Shown: positions 1 through 8,918 of the stretch, piece by piece
Layout of the letters: the number at the start of each line of letters is the position of its first letter
Position numbering within the stretch: position 1 is the first letter of the stretch
DNA from: Ruminococcaceae bacterium BL-6
GTDB taxonomy: Bacteria > Bacillota > Clostridia > Oscillospirales > Acutalibacteraceae
Assembly (NCBI GenBank): GCA_902810075.1
Contig: LR778135.1
Coordinates: 2,666,001 to 2,730,000, forward strand
Reading direction: 5' to 3'
Length of the DNA: 64,000 bases
Made by a program: the position numbers and the translations under genes
Notes under the pieces: generated by a model
Databases searched by the model: none
Told to the model about the DNA's origin: nothing
The model's input: the letters and a program-made list of their open reading frames with translations, nothing else

Positions 1-1267
1 AATGGTCCGAAAAATGCTTCGGGAAATCCTCTTTCGTGACCTTCCCGTTTTCGCGCAGGAGGGCCGTCACGTGATTGAACGAATCCATCGTATTCGAATA
101 GTTGCGCTCCCAGCAATAGACCCGCAGCCCGCACCGGCTGCACGTGTCGTCGATCACGCGCTTGTAGACGCCGTTGATGTCCGGCGCGCAGATCTTCGCG
201 AGCTTCCTCGAAACCTCCTCCACCGACTCCGAAACGCTGCCCAGGGCCTTGGCCGCGTAATCCAGCTTCATGATGACGGAGCGCCTCAGGCCGTCGCTGT
301 GCAGCATGTCGTACGGCTGGGTGAACACGGCGGAAAGGCGGCTTCCGCTCTCCGCCGGCCACAGCATGTAAATCACCGTCGCGGCCATCACCTCATAAAG
401 GCCAATCAGAACCGCCTCTCGGTTGCCCACCTGCAGCGAGGCGATGGCGTTGGAAACGACGAACGCGCTGGCGGAAACGAGACGGCCGAGCGGCGAGAAC
501 ACACCCGCCATCAGCCCGCCCAGGGCGTAAGCGCCCGAAAGGTAGCTGACCCCGGCGGTGGAAAGGCTGAGCACGACCCCCGCCGCGATGCCCGAAATGG
601 AGCCGCCCGCAACGCCGCCGTAGCGCGCCGCGAACAAAATGGCGATTACCGCGAGCACCCGCCCCACGGAGATCCCCCCCACCGTCAGCCCCGAAAACGC
701 CAGCACGACGATTCCGGCGCTCATCGTGACGCAGGCGATCTCCTGCTGTTTCAGCGCCGCGAACCCCTTGCCCTTCAGAATCAGATTCACCGTGCGGGCA
801 AAAAAGTACGCCCCGCCCGCCGAAAGCAGGGATTCCGCCACATACATGGCGATTCCCCCCGCGTCGGTCCCGTTCACCAGCCCCATCGCCAGCCCCGTCG
901 CGAGCACCGGCGCCATCGAGATCAGCGGGGCGAAAAACGGATGCATCCGCAGCTTTGCCAGATCGCTGAGCGTCCACCGGATCGCGGCGGCGGCCAGCAC
1001 CGCCGCTATGTACCGCACCGGGACCACAACCCCGGATGGCAGCAGATAACCGGCAAAGGCCCCCAGCAGCACGGCCCACAGCCCGCCGTAAGGCGACGCC
1101 GCCACGGCCGCCACGCCGAACGGCGCGTATTTTCCAAAGACTACGGCGCGTGAGCAGATGAGCCCCGCTGCAAAACACGCCGCCTGCATCGTCAGCTTCT
1201 TCGCGGCGGGCGCAGCCAGCAGTTCGCCGAACGACAGCCTTTGCCTCGCAATCGCTTTTTCTTTCAT
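1..1267 (-). CDS. spoIIE: stage II sporulation protein E, N-terminal part (cut by window edge)
   Basis: This reads left from an ATG at 1267 and runs off the window with about 422 codons visible. The visible part is a long run of hydrophobic membrane segments (roughly residues 20-330), then a soluble stretch with paired cysteines (DTCSRCGLRVYCW) and the region leading toward the PP2C phosphatase. That matches the membrane half of SpoIIE, whose C-terminal phosphatase dephosphorylates SpoIIAA and so activates sigma-F in the forespore; the family is near 800 residues, so about half is missing here. The start codon follows a weak GGTGGTG. An ATTATA at 1408-1413 gives a TATAAT -10 on this strand, with no clear -35 at normal spacing. 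Sporulation use is family knowledge. Confidence 0.85.
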   Translation of the reverse strand, partial: MKEKAIARQRLSFGELLAAPAAKKLTMQAACFAAGLICSRAVVFGKYAPFGVAAVAASPYGGLWAVLLGAFAGYLLPSGVVVPVRYIAAVLAAAAIRWTLSDLAKLRMHPFFAPLISMAPVLATGLAMGLVNGTDAGGIAMYVAESLLSAGGAYFFARTVNLILKGKGFAALKQQEIACVTMSAGIVVLAFSGLTVGGISVGRVLAVIAILFAARYGGVAGGSISGIAAGVVLSLSTAGVSYLSGAYALGGLMAGVFSPLGRLVSASAFVVSNAIASLQVGNREAVLIGLYEVMAATVIYMLWPAESGSRLSAVFTQPYDMLHSDGLRRSVIMKLDYAAKALGSVSESVEEVSRKLAKICAPDINGVYKRVIDDTCSRCGLRVYCWERNYSNTMDSFNHVTALLRENGKVTKEDFPKHFSDH

Positions 1268-1557
1268 CTTCAGCACCACCAAATTCTTTAAATGATAGGC
1301 ATTTCCGGGTGAATTGCAGAACCCTTCTTTCTCCTCCCCGCCTGCGGCGGAAAGAAGCACATGTATCCATGCAATTGAACAGAGAATTGCCGTAAGCTTG
1401 TCCCATAATTATACAATATGTATATCAATACGATTGTCACAACGTGCTGTAATTTTATAGGGAAAAATGGCGGGGAATAAAAAAAACGCTTGCAATTGAT
1501 TCTTGCGGGGTTTTATGATAAACTTAAAAAAGATTTTTTGCCGGAAGGGGCGGTTTT
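1268..1557. other. divergent intergenic region between spoIIE and the aminotransferase gene
   Basis: There is no credible gene here. It holds an imperfect hairpin at 1324-1357 (outer arms CTTCTTTC/GAAAGAAG) that would lie in the spoIIE leader, a TATAAT -10 on the minus strand at 1408-1413, a TTGTCACAA sequence near 1434-1442, and the plus-strand promoter of the next gene. Spo0A-driven spoIIE promoters are known to have unusually long spacers, which could explain why no -35 is seen at 17 bp, but that is only a guess. Confidence 0.45.
1490..1519 (+). promoter_or_regulatory. sigma-A promoter of aminotransferase-trpS
   Basis: TTGCAA at 1490-1495 and TATGAT at 1514-1519 are separated by 18 bases, just upstream of the aminotransferase gene. 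The gene has a good ribosome site (GGAAGGGG) before its ATG at 1558. Confidence 0.55.
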
Positions 1558-2763
1558 ATGGAGTATGTTTTTTCAGACAGGGTTTTGACGCTGAAGCCAT
1601 CTGCGATCCGGGAAATTTTTAAATTTGCCGCCGATCCGGAAGTGATTTCGCTTTCCGCCGGGAATCCGGCGCCGGAGGCTTTTCCGGCGAGGGAGATCGC
1701 GGAGATTTCCGCGCGCGTTTTCGCCGAACGGCCGATCGACGCGCTTCAGTACAGCATCACGGAAGGCTACCAGCCGCTCCGGCGCCGGGTGACCGCTTAT
1801 ATGAAGGAGCACCACGGCGTGGGAGGGCCCGGAGACGACATCCTGATCACGTCGGGCGCGCAGCAGGTGATGGACCTTTTCACCAAATCCCTGTGCAACG
1901 AAGGGGACGTCATCCTGTGCGAAGCGCCCAGCTTCATCGGCTCGCTGAACACGTTCCGCTCCTACCGGGCAAGGCTGCGCGGAATCCCCATGCAGAGCGA
2001 CGGCATGGACATTTCGCTTCTGGAGCAGGCGCTGAAGGAGGAGCCGCGCGCGAAATTCATCTACACGATCCCGAATTTCCAGAACCCCTCCGGCATCACG
2101 ATGAGCCTGGAAAAGCGCCGCGCCCTGTACGGGCTGGCCAAAAAGTACGGCGTCCTGATCCTGGAGGACAATCCCTACGGCGACCTGCGCTTTGCGGGGG
2201 AAGAGGTCCCGCCGGTCAAATCCTTCGACGAGGACGGCATCGTGCTGTACGCCGGGACCTTCTCCAAGGTGATCGCTCCGGGCCTGCGTGTCGGCTACGC
2301 CATTGGGCCGAAGCCGATCCTTCAGAAGATGATCGTCTGCAAGCAGGGCGAGGATGTCCACACCAACATCTGGTCGCAGATCATCTGCGACGAATACCTG
2401 GAGCATTACGACTTCGCCGCCCACCTGAAGGACCTGCGCGCGGTCTACCGCAGGAAATCCGGGGTCCTGCTCGAGCAGCTCCGCCGCCACCTGGCACCGG
2501 ATGTCACCTGGCAGCCGGTGGAGGGCGGCCTGTTCGTCTGGTGCACGCTGCCGGATTCCATCCCGATGCCGGAATTCTGCAAACAGGCGATCGAACGCAA
2601 GGTCTGCGTCGTCCCGGGCAACGCTTTTCTGGTCGACGAGACCGAACCCTGCCAGTCCTTCCGCATCAATTTTTCCACCCCCACCGACGAACAGCTCGTG
2701 CGCGCGGTGGAAATCCTGGGCGGGCTCGTGCGGGACATGAAGCAGGCCAATCATCATAAATAA
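1558..2763 (+). CDS. PLP-dependent aminotransferase, class I/II (MocR/2-aminoadipate aminotransferase-like)
   Basis: At 401 residues this is a full-length fold-type I aminotransferase. Visible signatures are LSAGNPAPEAFP near the N-terminus, TSGAQQ in the cofactor pocket, the PNFQNPSG block, EDNPYGDLRF, and GTFSKVIAPGLRVGY around residue 238, whose lysine should form the Schiff base with pyridoxal phosphate. Such enzymes move amino groups between amino acids (aromatic, branched-chain or aminoadipate) and 2-oxoacids in the cytoplasm; the exact substrate cannot be read from sequence. There is no N-terminal GntR DNA-binding domain, so it is an enzyme rather than a MocR regulator. trpS begins 14 bases downstream, implying one transcript and hinting at an aromatic substrate. 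Confidence 0.85.
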   Translation: MEYVFSDRVLTLKPSAIREIFKFAADPEVISLSAGNPAPEAFPAREIAEISARVFAERPIDALQYSITEGYQPLRRRVTAYMKEHHGVGGPGDDILITSGAQQVMDLFTKSLCNEGDVILCEAPSFIGSLNTFRSYRARLRGIPMQSDGMDISLLEQALKEEPRAKFIYTIPNFQNPSGITMSLEKRRALYGLAKKYGVLILEDNPYGDLRFAGEEVPPVKSFDEDGIVLYAGTFSKVIAPGLRVGYAIGPKPILQKMIVCKQGEDVHTNIWSQIICDEYLEHYDFAAHLKDLRAVYRRKSGVLLEQLRRHLAPDVTWQPVEGGLFVWCTLPDSIPMPEFCKQAIERKVCVVPGNAFLVDETEPCQSFRINFSTPTDEQLVRAVEILGGLVRDMKQANHHK

Positions 2764-2777
2764 GGAGTACCGTTTCA

Positions 2778-3791
2778 ATGGAAACAAAGCCGGAAAAAAA
2801 GATTATATTCAGCGCGATCCAGCCCAGCGGGACGATCACGCTGGGAAACTATCTGGGCGCGCTGAAAAACTGGATCACGCTGCAGGATGATTACCGCTGC
2901 ATCTTTGCGCTGGCGGACCTTCACACCATCACGATACGGCAGGACCCCGTGAAGTTCCGCCGCAACACGATCGAGGCTTACGCGCTGTTTCTCGCCTGCG
3001 GGATCGACCTTGAAAAAAGCCTGTTTTTCCTGCAGAGCCATGTTCACACCCACGCCGAGCTCGCGTGGATTCTGGACTGCTACACGCAGTTCGGCGAGCT
3101 TTCGCGCATGACCCAGTTCAAGGACAAATCGGCGAAGCACGCCGACAACATCAACGCGGGGCTTTTCACCTACCCCAGCCTGATGGCCGCGGACATCCTG
3201 CTTTACCAGAGCGACCTCGTCCCGGTGGGCGCCGACCAGAAACAGCACCTGGAGCTGGCGCGCAACATCGCCGAGCGCTTCAACGGCATTTACAGCCCCA
3301 CCTTCACCGTTCCCGATGGGTATATCCCGAAGGTGGGCGCGCGCGTCATGAGCCTTCAGGACCCTTCCCGCAAAATGTCGAAATCCGATGAGAACGCCAA
3401 CGGGTATATCGCAATGCTCGATTCGCCGGATGAGATCCTGCGCAAGTTCAAGCGCGCCGTGACCGACAGCGAAGCCCGCGTCCGCTTCGCCCCAGGCAAA
3501 GACGGAGTCAACAACCTGATGGGGATCTATTCGTGCGTCACCGGAAAGACCAGCGAGCAGATCGAGACCGAATTCGAGGGCAAAGGCTACGGCGATTTCA
3601 AGATCCGCGTGGCGGAAGCGGTCATCGAGGAAGTGCGCCCCATTCAGGAACGCTACAACAAGCTGATTGCCGACCGGGGATATCTGGAACAGTGCTATAC
3701 GGAAAGCGCGCAAAAGGCGCTGGCCCTGTCGAGCCGCACGCTGGAAAAGGTCATGAAGAAGATCGGGTTCCTCCCGAAGCTTTTCCGCTGA
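2778..3791 (+). CDS. trpS: tryptophan-tRNA ligase
   Basis: This 337-residue protein is a class Ic aminoacyl-tRNA synthetase that charges tRNA-Trp. The ATP-binding HIGH-type motif appears as QPSGTITLGNYLGAL near residue 15 and the second signature as KMSKS near residue 199, both intact. Length matches bacterial TrpRS. An AAGGAG sits before the ATG. It is cotranscribed with the aminotransferase gene and followed at once by a strong terminator. I found no T-box leader in front of the pair, so regulation through uncharged tRNA-Trp is not evident. Confidence 0.96.
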   Translation: METKPEKKIIFSAIQPSGTITLGNYLGALKNWITLQDDYRCIFALADLHTITIRQDPVKFRRNTIEAYALFLACGIDLEKSLFFLQSHVHTHAELAWILDCYTQFGELSRMTQFKDKSAKHADNINAGLFTYPSLMAADILLYQSDLVPVGADQKQHLELARNIAERFNGIYSPTFTVPDGYIPKVGARVMSLQDPSRKMSKSDENANGYIAMLDSPDEILRKFKRAVTDSEARVRFAPGKDGVNNLMGIYSCVTGKTSEQIETEFEGKGYGDFKIRVAEAVIEEVRPIQERYNKLIADRGYLEQCYTESAQKALALSSRTLEKVMKKIGFLPKLFR

Positions 3792-3821
3792 CCTTTATCA
3801 TTTGAAAAATCAAGAAGAGCC

Positions 3822-3863
3822 AAAAAGCCCCCGGCGAAATTTTTCTGACGCCGGGGGCTTTTT
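3822..3863. terminator. bidirectional terminator between trpS and the XRE gene
   Basis: The arms AAAAAGCCCCCGGCG and CGCCGGGGGCTTTTT enclose a short A/T-rich loop. A-run and T-run flanks serve both convergent genes. Confidence 0.9.
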
Positions 3864-3882
3864 CAGATTGTCCGGAGCTTTT

Positions 3883-4974
3883 TCAGCCCGGGATTTCTTT
3901 TTCGCGGAAGCTCCGAAGCATTTCCCGGAATTCCGGGTCGTCCCGCAGAAACGCGAATTTCGGATTCTGCTCCACCGATTCCGCGATCTGCTCCCCGGTG
4001 ATCGAAAAGGGGATCGTGTCCTTTTCCGGGGGAAGTCTGTTGAAAATCCACAGGTCGCAGACCTGCGGCGGCTTCTCCCGCTTCCCGTAAAACCGGGCGG
4101 CGGCTTCCAGATACCGCTTCAGGTGAAGCAGGGTTTCCTCCTTTTTCCCCATCGCCGCATCAATTCCCGCATAGGCCTGCTCGTTCTGGATCCCGAAAAA
4201 CTCCTGAATGGAAAAAAATTCCGTCAGCGCTTCCTGCATCTTCACGAGCTTCAAGGCATCTTCGTTTCTTTTGCGCCTCAGCGCGACGGAGATCAGGGAG
4301 CCAAGCGACGACTCGGCCTGCAGCACGCTTTTCAGCAGATTGCGCTGCTGGAGCAGCTCGGCTTCTTCCAGCTTCCCCTGAAGCAGGTAGACCGCGGGAA
4401 GAAGGCCCTCGGGATGGGCCTCGCTGCGCGGGATGCCGTTCAGCAGCTTCTCCGCTTCGTCATACCGGTTTTCCCGCATACGGTTCGTCGCGAGCATCTG
4501 CCGGGCGCTGTCACGGATGGCGGGTTCGTCGCTGTGTGTGGCCGTTTCCAGCAGCCGGTCGGAAAGCTCCAGCGCTTCCCGCTGCTCCTCTTCCTCCCCC
4601 GTCAGGAAGCACGGGATCACCGTGCCGACCCGCAGGCTGAGCTCCCGGTTTTCGGGGTATTTTTCAGCGGTTTTCCGGCAGTGCTCCAGAGCCCCGGCGA
4701 AATCCCCGTCCGTGAACCGCGCGGCACACTCGTGTTCGAGCCGGTTCATTTCTTCCCGGTCAGGCTCCTCATCCGAAGACAGGAGGGAATCGACCGTCTG
4801 CCCGAAGATCCGCGCCAGCGCCGGAAGCAGCGTGATATCGGGATAGGAGCCGCCGTTCTCCCATTTGCTGACCGCCTTGTCCGTCACGCCGAGCCTGTCC
4901 GCCACTTCCTGCTGAGTCAGATTCTTCTGCTTTCTCAGAAAAAAGAGATTCTTCCCAAAACAATTCTTTTCCAA
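3883..4974 (-). CDS. XRE-family regulator with TPR-like C-terminal region
   Basis: The first 65 residues are a Cro/CI-type helix-turn-helix (NLTQQEVADRLGVTDKAVSKWENG). The remaining 300 residues are predicted alpha-helical and rich in paired short helices, as in tetratricopeptide sensor modules of many Firmicutes regulators. It probably binds DNA and responds to a peptide or protein through the C-terminal part; the target is unknown. The start is a TTG at 4974, chosen because GGGAGAG lies about six bases upstream and the HTH begins directly after it. It is a single gene, convergent with trpS. Confidence 0.8.
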   Translation of the reverse strand: MEKNCFGKNLFFLRKQKNLTQQEVADRLGVTDKAVSKWENGGSYPDITLLPALARIFGQTVDSLLSSDEEPDREEMNRLEHECAARFTDGDFAGALEHCRKTAEKYPENRELSLRVGTVIPCFLTGEEEEQREALELSDRLLETATHSDEPAIRDSARQMLATNRMRENRYDEAEKLLNGIPRSEAHPEGLLPAVYLLQGKLEEAELLQQRNLLKSVLQAESSLGSLISVALRRKRNEDALKLVKMQEALTEFFSIQEFFGIQNEQAYAGIDAAMGKKEETLLHLKRYLEAAARFYGKREKPPQVCDLWIFNRLPPEKDTIPFSITGEQIAESVEQNPKFAFLRDDPEFREMLRSFREKEIPG

Positions 4975-5082
4975 ACCGTTCTCTCCCTTTTGATTACTGC
5001 CGTTATTTTATCACGTCCCGCAAAGCCGCACAAGCCACGCGTTTTCGATTGTCTCAACCGGCGGTTGACTTCGTGTGGGGAT

Positions 5083-6003
5083 TCATCGGCCGCCTGCGCT
5101 TTCCCTGGTTCTGTACACGCGGCGCGCGCCGGGATACGACGGCGAGAACAGCCGGCGGATCTCGGGCATCTTCCGCATAGCCTCCCGATATCCCGCGTCT
5201 ATACATTCTTCGATATGCCGAAACGTCAGAAGCCGCGCATCCCGCGAAAGGACGGGCCGAAGCTGAAGCTTTTCCCCGCGGGAGACGTATTCCCTGAGGC
5301 GGTCCTGCATGATGGAAAGGGAATGGGAAGCGACCTCCAGGATATTGACGCCCTCCGGCATTTTGTAATCCTGGCTGACATCGACCGCAAGCACGTTCGG
5401 TTCGCCCGCCGCGTTCAGCAGGGCGACCGGCAGGACATCCGTCACGCCGCCATCCACCAGGCACAGCCCGCCGACCCGTTTCGGGCGGAATACCGCCGGG
5501 ACGGCGGAGCTGGCGCGCATCGCTTCGCAAAGGCGCAGCCCGGTGTGCCAGCGCACCCGCTCGACCGACTTCGTTCCCTCCGCCGAATTGATGCAGGCAA
5601 CGGTGATCCCCGTATTCAGGTCGACGCTGGGAATGACCGTGCGCATGCTGAGGTCGCGCATCATTTTTCCGCCCGTCAGCCCGCACAGATAATCTTCCAG
5701 CTTATCCCCCATCAGAAGCCCGGACAGGGTGATCTCGTGGCGGACCACGAACTGCGGCAGCGCCCGCATCAGCCCCGTGTAATCCGGGTCGATCAGAAAA
5801 TATCCTTTTTTGGAAAGCTCCCGCGCGATATCCCGAAGCTCGTGAGCGGAATACCCGGCAGAATAAAGCCCCGCGACGATCCCCCCGGCGCTCGACCCCG
5901 CAATTGAATCCGGCACCATGCCGGCCTCTTCCAAAGCAAGCAGAACCCCGATGTGCGCCGCCCCGCGGATTCCGCCGCCGGCCAGCGCAAGCCCAAACGA
6001 CAT
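5083..6003 (-). CDS. patatin-like phospholipase
   Basis: This 306-residue protein carries the three patatin marks: an oxyanion-hole loop GGGIRGAAHIG near residues 9-19, the nucleophile elbow GSSAG with Ser38, and the DGG catalytic aspartate near residue 183. Family members hydrolyse acyl esters of phospholipids or related lipids in the cytoplasm; the bacterial RssA/YchK-like branch fits best by size. The ATG at 6003 is chosen over an in-frame upstream extension because AAGGAGGGGG sits right before it. It lacks a signal peptide. Confidence 0.88.
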   Translation of the reverse strand: MSFGLALAGGGIRGAAHIGVLLALEEAGMVPDSIAGSSAGGIVAGLYSAGYSAHELRDIARELSKKGYFLIDPDYTGLMRALPQFVVRHEITLSGLLMGDKLEDYLCGLTGGKMMRDLSMRTVIPSVDLNTGITVACINSAEGTKSVERVRWHTGLRLCEAMRASSAVPAVFRPKRVGGLCLVDGGVTDVLPVALLNAAGEPNVLAVDVSQDYKMPEGVNILEVASHSLSIMQDRLREYVSRGEKLQLRPVLSRDARLLTFRHIEECIDAGYREAMRKMPEIRRLFSPSYPGARRVYRTRESAGGR

Positions 6004-6221
6004 AGCAGCCCCCTCCTTCTGTTCAACTATATGAAAACCGGCGGCGATACTTTCCTCTCCGGGAAAGAAATCTTCCGGGTGGGACGCCGGAAACGAAGAG
6101 GGCTTTCCGTCTCTTTTCCATCGGCGGAGCGGACGAAGGAAACAGGTATTCGCCAAAAGGCAGGGCGGAAAGACAAAAAAATCTGTTATATTTGTGAAAA
6201 ATGTCTATAATTTTGTGCATC

Positions 6222-6250
6222 TTGAAAAATAATTTAATTTAAGATACAAT
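6222..6250 (+). promoter_or_regulatory. sigma-A promoter of rpoN
   Basis: TTGAAA (6222-6227) and TACAAT (6245-6250) are separated by exactly 17 A/T-rich bases, about 27 bases before the rpoN start. Confidence 0.75.
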
Positions 6251-6277
6251 AATAGCAAGCACAGAAAGCAGGTGGTC

Positions 6278-7633
6278 ATGATGAAAATCGGGAATGGAAT
6301 GGTTTGTGAACAGAAACAGATTTTATCCCAGAATCAGGTGCAGTCGCTCCGCATTCTGGCCTGCAGCAATCAGGAGCTGAACGATCTTCTGACAAACGAA
6401 TACATCGAAAACCCAATGCTGGAGCAGACCGCTCCGCAGAAGGACGATTTCCGCACCAATATCGAATCCGTATATGAACGCGGCTGCCCCGGACGGGGGT
6501 CGTTCAATCCCGCGGGGGATGAAGAGGAAGAGCAGCGGAAAAACGATATCCCATCCAGGCCGGCCGATCTGCTGAAAAAAGATCTGCTGATGCAGCTGAG
6601 AAGAGATCGGTATTCCGACGGGCAGTGGAAGCTGATCCAGCTTTTGATCGACTGCCTGGATGAATCCGGATTTCTCCCGATGGAGCCGGGCGAGGTCGCC
6701 CGTTTTTCCGGCTATCCGGAGCAAATGGTCCTGCGGTGTCTGGAGGATCTGAAAAATCTGGAGCCGGTCGGGATTTTTTCAAAAGACCTGTCGGAATGCC
6801 TGCTCCGGCAGATGGAGCAGCAGGGCATGAACGACCCCGCCCTGCGCGCCATCGTGCGCGGGTATCTCCCCGATCTTCTGAAAGGGCGGATCGGCAATGT
6901 GACGCGGGCCCTGCACCTGAGCACGGCGCAGGTGCGGAAATACATCGTGCAGATCGGCAAGCTGAACCCCAGGCCGGTCATGAACGCCCAGCAGCAGGAA
7001 ACGGAGTATATCGTGCCCGACATCCTGGTGGGCCTGAAAAACGGGGAGTGGGACATCCGGCTGAACGACAGGTGGATGGGGGAATACCGGGTCAACGACT
7101 ATTACGTCCGGATGATCCGGGCCTCTTCGGACAGCGACCTGACCGCCTACCTGAAAGGGCATCTGGAGCGCGCCCGGTTCGTGATCGGCTGCGTGGAGCA
7201 AAGGCGGCGTACCGTTCTGAGGATCACAAGGGAGATCGTCGGGCAGCAGGAAACGTTTTTCCGGAACCGTGGAAAGCTTCGGCCGATGACCCTGCAGGAT
7301 GTCGCGGAAAAGCTGGAAATCCACCCTTCCACCGTCAGCCGCGCCGTAAAGGGGAAATACATACAGTTTCAGTACGGGACCGTGCTGGTCAAGGATCTTT
7401 TTTCCGCCTGCGTCCCGGAACAGAAAAATTCGAAAGGTGTTTCCGCCGGACAGGTGCGGGGCCTGATCCGGGACCTGATCGCGGGCGAGGACAAGTCAAA
7501 GCCGCTGAGCGACCTCGCTCTGGGACGGGAGCTGGAAAAACGGGAGATCCGGATTTCCCGCAGGACCGTCGCAAAATACCGGGCGGAACTGGGAATCCCG
7601 AATTCCGACCAGCGGCGCTACCTGCCATCCTGA
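6278..7633 (+). CDS. rpoN: RNA polymerase sigma-54 factor
   Basis: At about 451 residues this is a complete sigma-54. The glutamine-rich activator-interacting region I is clear at the N-terminus (QKQILSQNQVQSLRILACSNQEL), followed by an acidic linker, the core-binding domain, an HTH (EIHPSTVSRAVKGK) and the RpoN box near the C-terminus (SRRTVAKYRAELGI), which reads the -24 element. Start: AGGTGG precedes tandem ATGs at 6278 and 6281; a GTG at 6272 overlaps that site and is less likely. Sigma-54 needs an AAA+ enhancer-binding partner, and none is encoded in this window, so its regulon lies elsewhere. Confidence 0.95.
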   Translation: MMKIGNGMVCEQKQILSQNQVQSLRILACSNQELNDLLTNEYIENPMLEQTAPQKDDFRTNIESVYERGCPGRGSFNPAGDEEEEQRKNDIPSRPADLLKKDLLMQLRRDRYSDGQWKLIQLLIDCLDESGFLPMEPGEVARFSGYPEQMVLRCLEDLKNLEPVGIFSKDLSECLLRQMEQQGMNDPALRAIVRGYLPDLLKGRIGNVTRALHLSTAQVRKYIVQIGKLNPRPVMNAQQQETEYIVPDILVGLKNGEWDIRLNDRWMGEYRVNDYYVRMIRASSDSDLTAYLKGHLERARFVIGCVEQRRRTVLRITREIVGQQETFFRNRGKLRPMTLQDVAEKLEIHPSTVSRAVKGKYIQFQYGTVLVKDLFSACVPEQKNSKGVSAGQVRGLIRDLIAGEDKSKPLSDLALGRELEKREIRISRRTVAKYRAELGIPNSDQRRYLPS

Positions 7634-7650
7634 AACGGGCAGCGCGAACA

Positions 7651-7693
7651 AAAGGACGCACCGCCCGGCGTTAATGAAGGCGGCGCGTCCTTT
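7651..7693 (+). terminator. terminator after rpoN
   Basis: A long hairpin with arms AAAGGACGC-a-CCGCC and GGCGG-c-GCGTCCTTT follows the rpoN stop; the U-tract is short. Confidence 0.6.
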
Positions 7694-7746
7694 ATCATTC
7701 CGGCTATTGAGACAAATGAATCATGAAAGGCAGGGACAAAATAAAA

Positions 7747-8202
7747 ATGAAAAAAATTGCGGCGTTTCTTTTGGCGGCTTCCTGTTTGCTTGCAGCGGCC
7801 TGCACAGCGCGGGACACGGATTCATCCACGACGGCGGAATCCGCCGTCAGCTCGAACGCGGAAATTTCAACTCCCGAAGAAAGCAGCAACCCGCAGCCAA
7901 AATTCAAAATAGGAAGCGACGAAGGAGGAATTGAAAAGGCAAAAGAGGTGGCCGGCGATTACTACAAAAATACAATCGGCTCGGAAAAATTGGGCTGGAA
8001 AATTAAAAAATATAATTACGACCCCGTCTACGGCTCAGAGTTTGAGAGCATCTGGCTGCAAATGATCGGCATAAAAGCGAGCGTTTACCCTGACTGGACT
8101 TTTTATGCTTTTGACGTGGATTTAAATGAGAACGAACGCCATATGATCGTTATTGGGAAATCCCCTGAAAACAAATGGGAAGTGGTCAACTATGGACATT
8201 GA
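7747..8202 (+). CDS. small secreted lipoprotein, function unknown
   Basis: About 151 residues. A lysine-led hydrophobic signal ends in the lipobox LAAAC, so the cysteine near residue 19 should be lipidated and anchor the protein outside the membrane. A Ser/Thr/Glu-rich linker follows, then a domain with many aromatic residues (YYKNTIG..WKIKKYNYDPVYGSEFESIWLQM). I do not recognise the domain. The ATG at 7747 is preferred to the one at 7723 because it opens the signal peptide directly and AGGCAGGG lies upstream. It stands alone between two terminators. Confidence 0.7.
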   Translation: MKKIAAFLLAASCLLAAACTARDTDSSTTAESAVSSNAEISTPEESSNPQPKFKIGSDEGGIEKAKEVAGDYYKNTIGSEKLGWKIKKYNYDPVYGSEFESIWLQMIGIKASVYPDWTFYAFDVDLNENERHMIVIGKSPENKWEVVNYGH

Positions 8203-8211
8203 TCCGGACTT

Positions 8212-8253
8212 CTATAGAAAAACCGTCACAAAAATGTGACGGTTTTTCTATAG
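8212..8253. terminator. bidirectional terminator
   Basis: A 19-bp near-perfect stem (CTATAGAAAAACCGTCACA against its complement) with a four-base loop lies between the lipoprotein gene and plsY, which converge. A- and T-runs flank both sides. Confidence 0.9.
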
Positions 8254-8300
8254 TTTGATCATCCAAGCAAAAAAGCGCGCCTTAGAGCGAGGCGCGCGGA

Positions 8301-8918
8301 TCAGTCTTTCTTTGATTTTTTCCATTTTGCGAGAAGGTCGGTCTTTTTTTCCGTCCCGGCCGCCATTCTTTGCAGGGAGTCGCGGTGGAGAAAGAACAGC
8401 AGGGCCGTGCCAGCCGAAGCGACAAGGCCCGCCTCCAGCCCGGCACCCCGGAAAATCGGGATCAGGCACAGGCTGGGGATCACCAGGGCTCCGGCGGCGG
8501 GATACCCCGTCGCAAGCAGCACGCAAAGGCCGGCCACGTTCGCCGCGAGGCCCCAAAGCGGGGAAAACAGCACCATATAGGTGCAGGTGACGGCGACGCC
8601 CCTGCCGCCGCGGAACCCGCGCCAGAAGGGAAACCCGTGCCCCAGCGCCGCCCCGACCCCGGCATAGAGAATGGCCGTGCGGCCAAGCGGGGGAAACAGA
8701 ATGTACCGGCAGAGCATACAGGCCAGCGCCGTCTTCAGGACATCCCCGGCGAGGGTGACGGCGGCCCATTTCACCCCGAACAGCCCGCCGATGTTCGCCA
8801 TGCCGGGATTTTTCGAGCCGATGCTTCCGGCGCTTCGGCCCGTTTTATGGCGCGCCACAAGCTCGGCGGTGAGGAAACAGCCGCAAAGATAGCCGATCGC
8901 CACACAAAGAATTCTCAT
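8301..8918 (-). CDS. plsY: acyl-phosphate:glycerol-3-phosphate acyltransferase
   Basis: This roughly 205-residue integral membrane protein has the PlsY signatures GSIGSKNPGMANIGG in the first cytoplasmic loop and GHGFPFWRGFRGGRGVA in the second, with several hydrophobic helices between. PlsY uses acyl phosphate to acylate glycerol 3-phosphate, the first step of phospholipid synthesis in most Firmicutes. The ATG at 8918 follows GGGAGGGG and overlaps the stop of the upstream dehydrogenase gene (ATGA), so the two are translationally coupled. A lysine-rich tail ends the protein. Confidence 0.92.
   Translation of the reverse strand: MRILCVAIGYLCGCFLTAELVARHKTGRSAGSIGSKNPGMANIGGLFGVKWAAVTLAGDVLKTALACMLCRYILFPPLGRTAILYAGVGAALGHGFPFWRGFRGGRGVAVTCTYMVLFSPLWGLAANVAGLCVLLATGYPAAGALVIPSLCLIPIFRGAGLEAGLVASAGTALLFFLHRDSLQRMAAGTEKKTDLLAKWKKSKKD

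Noticed and set aside
2..1153. 383-codon frame on the plus strand
   Set aside because: It is antisense to spoIIE, rich in His, Arg and Gln, and has no domain.
393..1406. Open frame of 337 codons on the minus strand
   Set aside because: It overlaps spoIIE in another frame, is Arg/Gly-rich in the way of GC-rich shadow frames, and lacks a ribosome site.
1400..1557. T-box leader for the aminotransferase-trpS operon
   Set aside because: I see no T-box core sequence or terminator-antiterminator pair in the 158 bases upstream.
1573..2787. Long antisense frame to the aminotransferase gene
   Set aside because: A codon-bias shadow; the plus-strand gene has clear catalytic motifs.
3802..5907. 701-codon plus-strand frame
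   Set aside because: It runs antisense through two well-supported genes and a terminator and has no recognisable protein content.
6272..7633. RpoN as the regulator of the flagellar genes here
   Set aside because: Flagellar promoters seen are sigma-A or sigma-D type, no -24/-12 site was noticed upstream of them, and no enhancer-binding protein is encoded.
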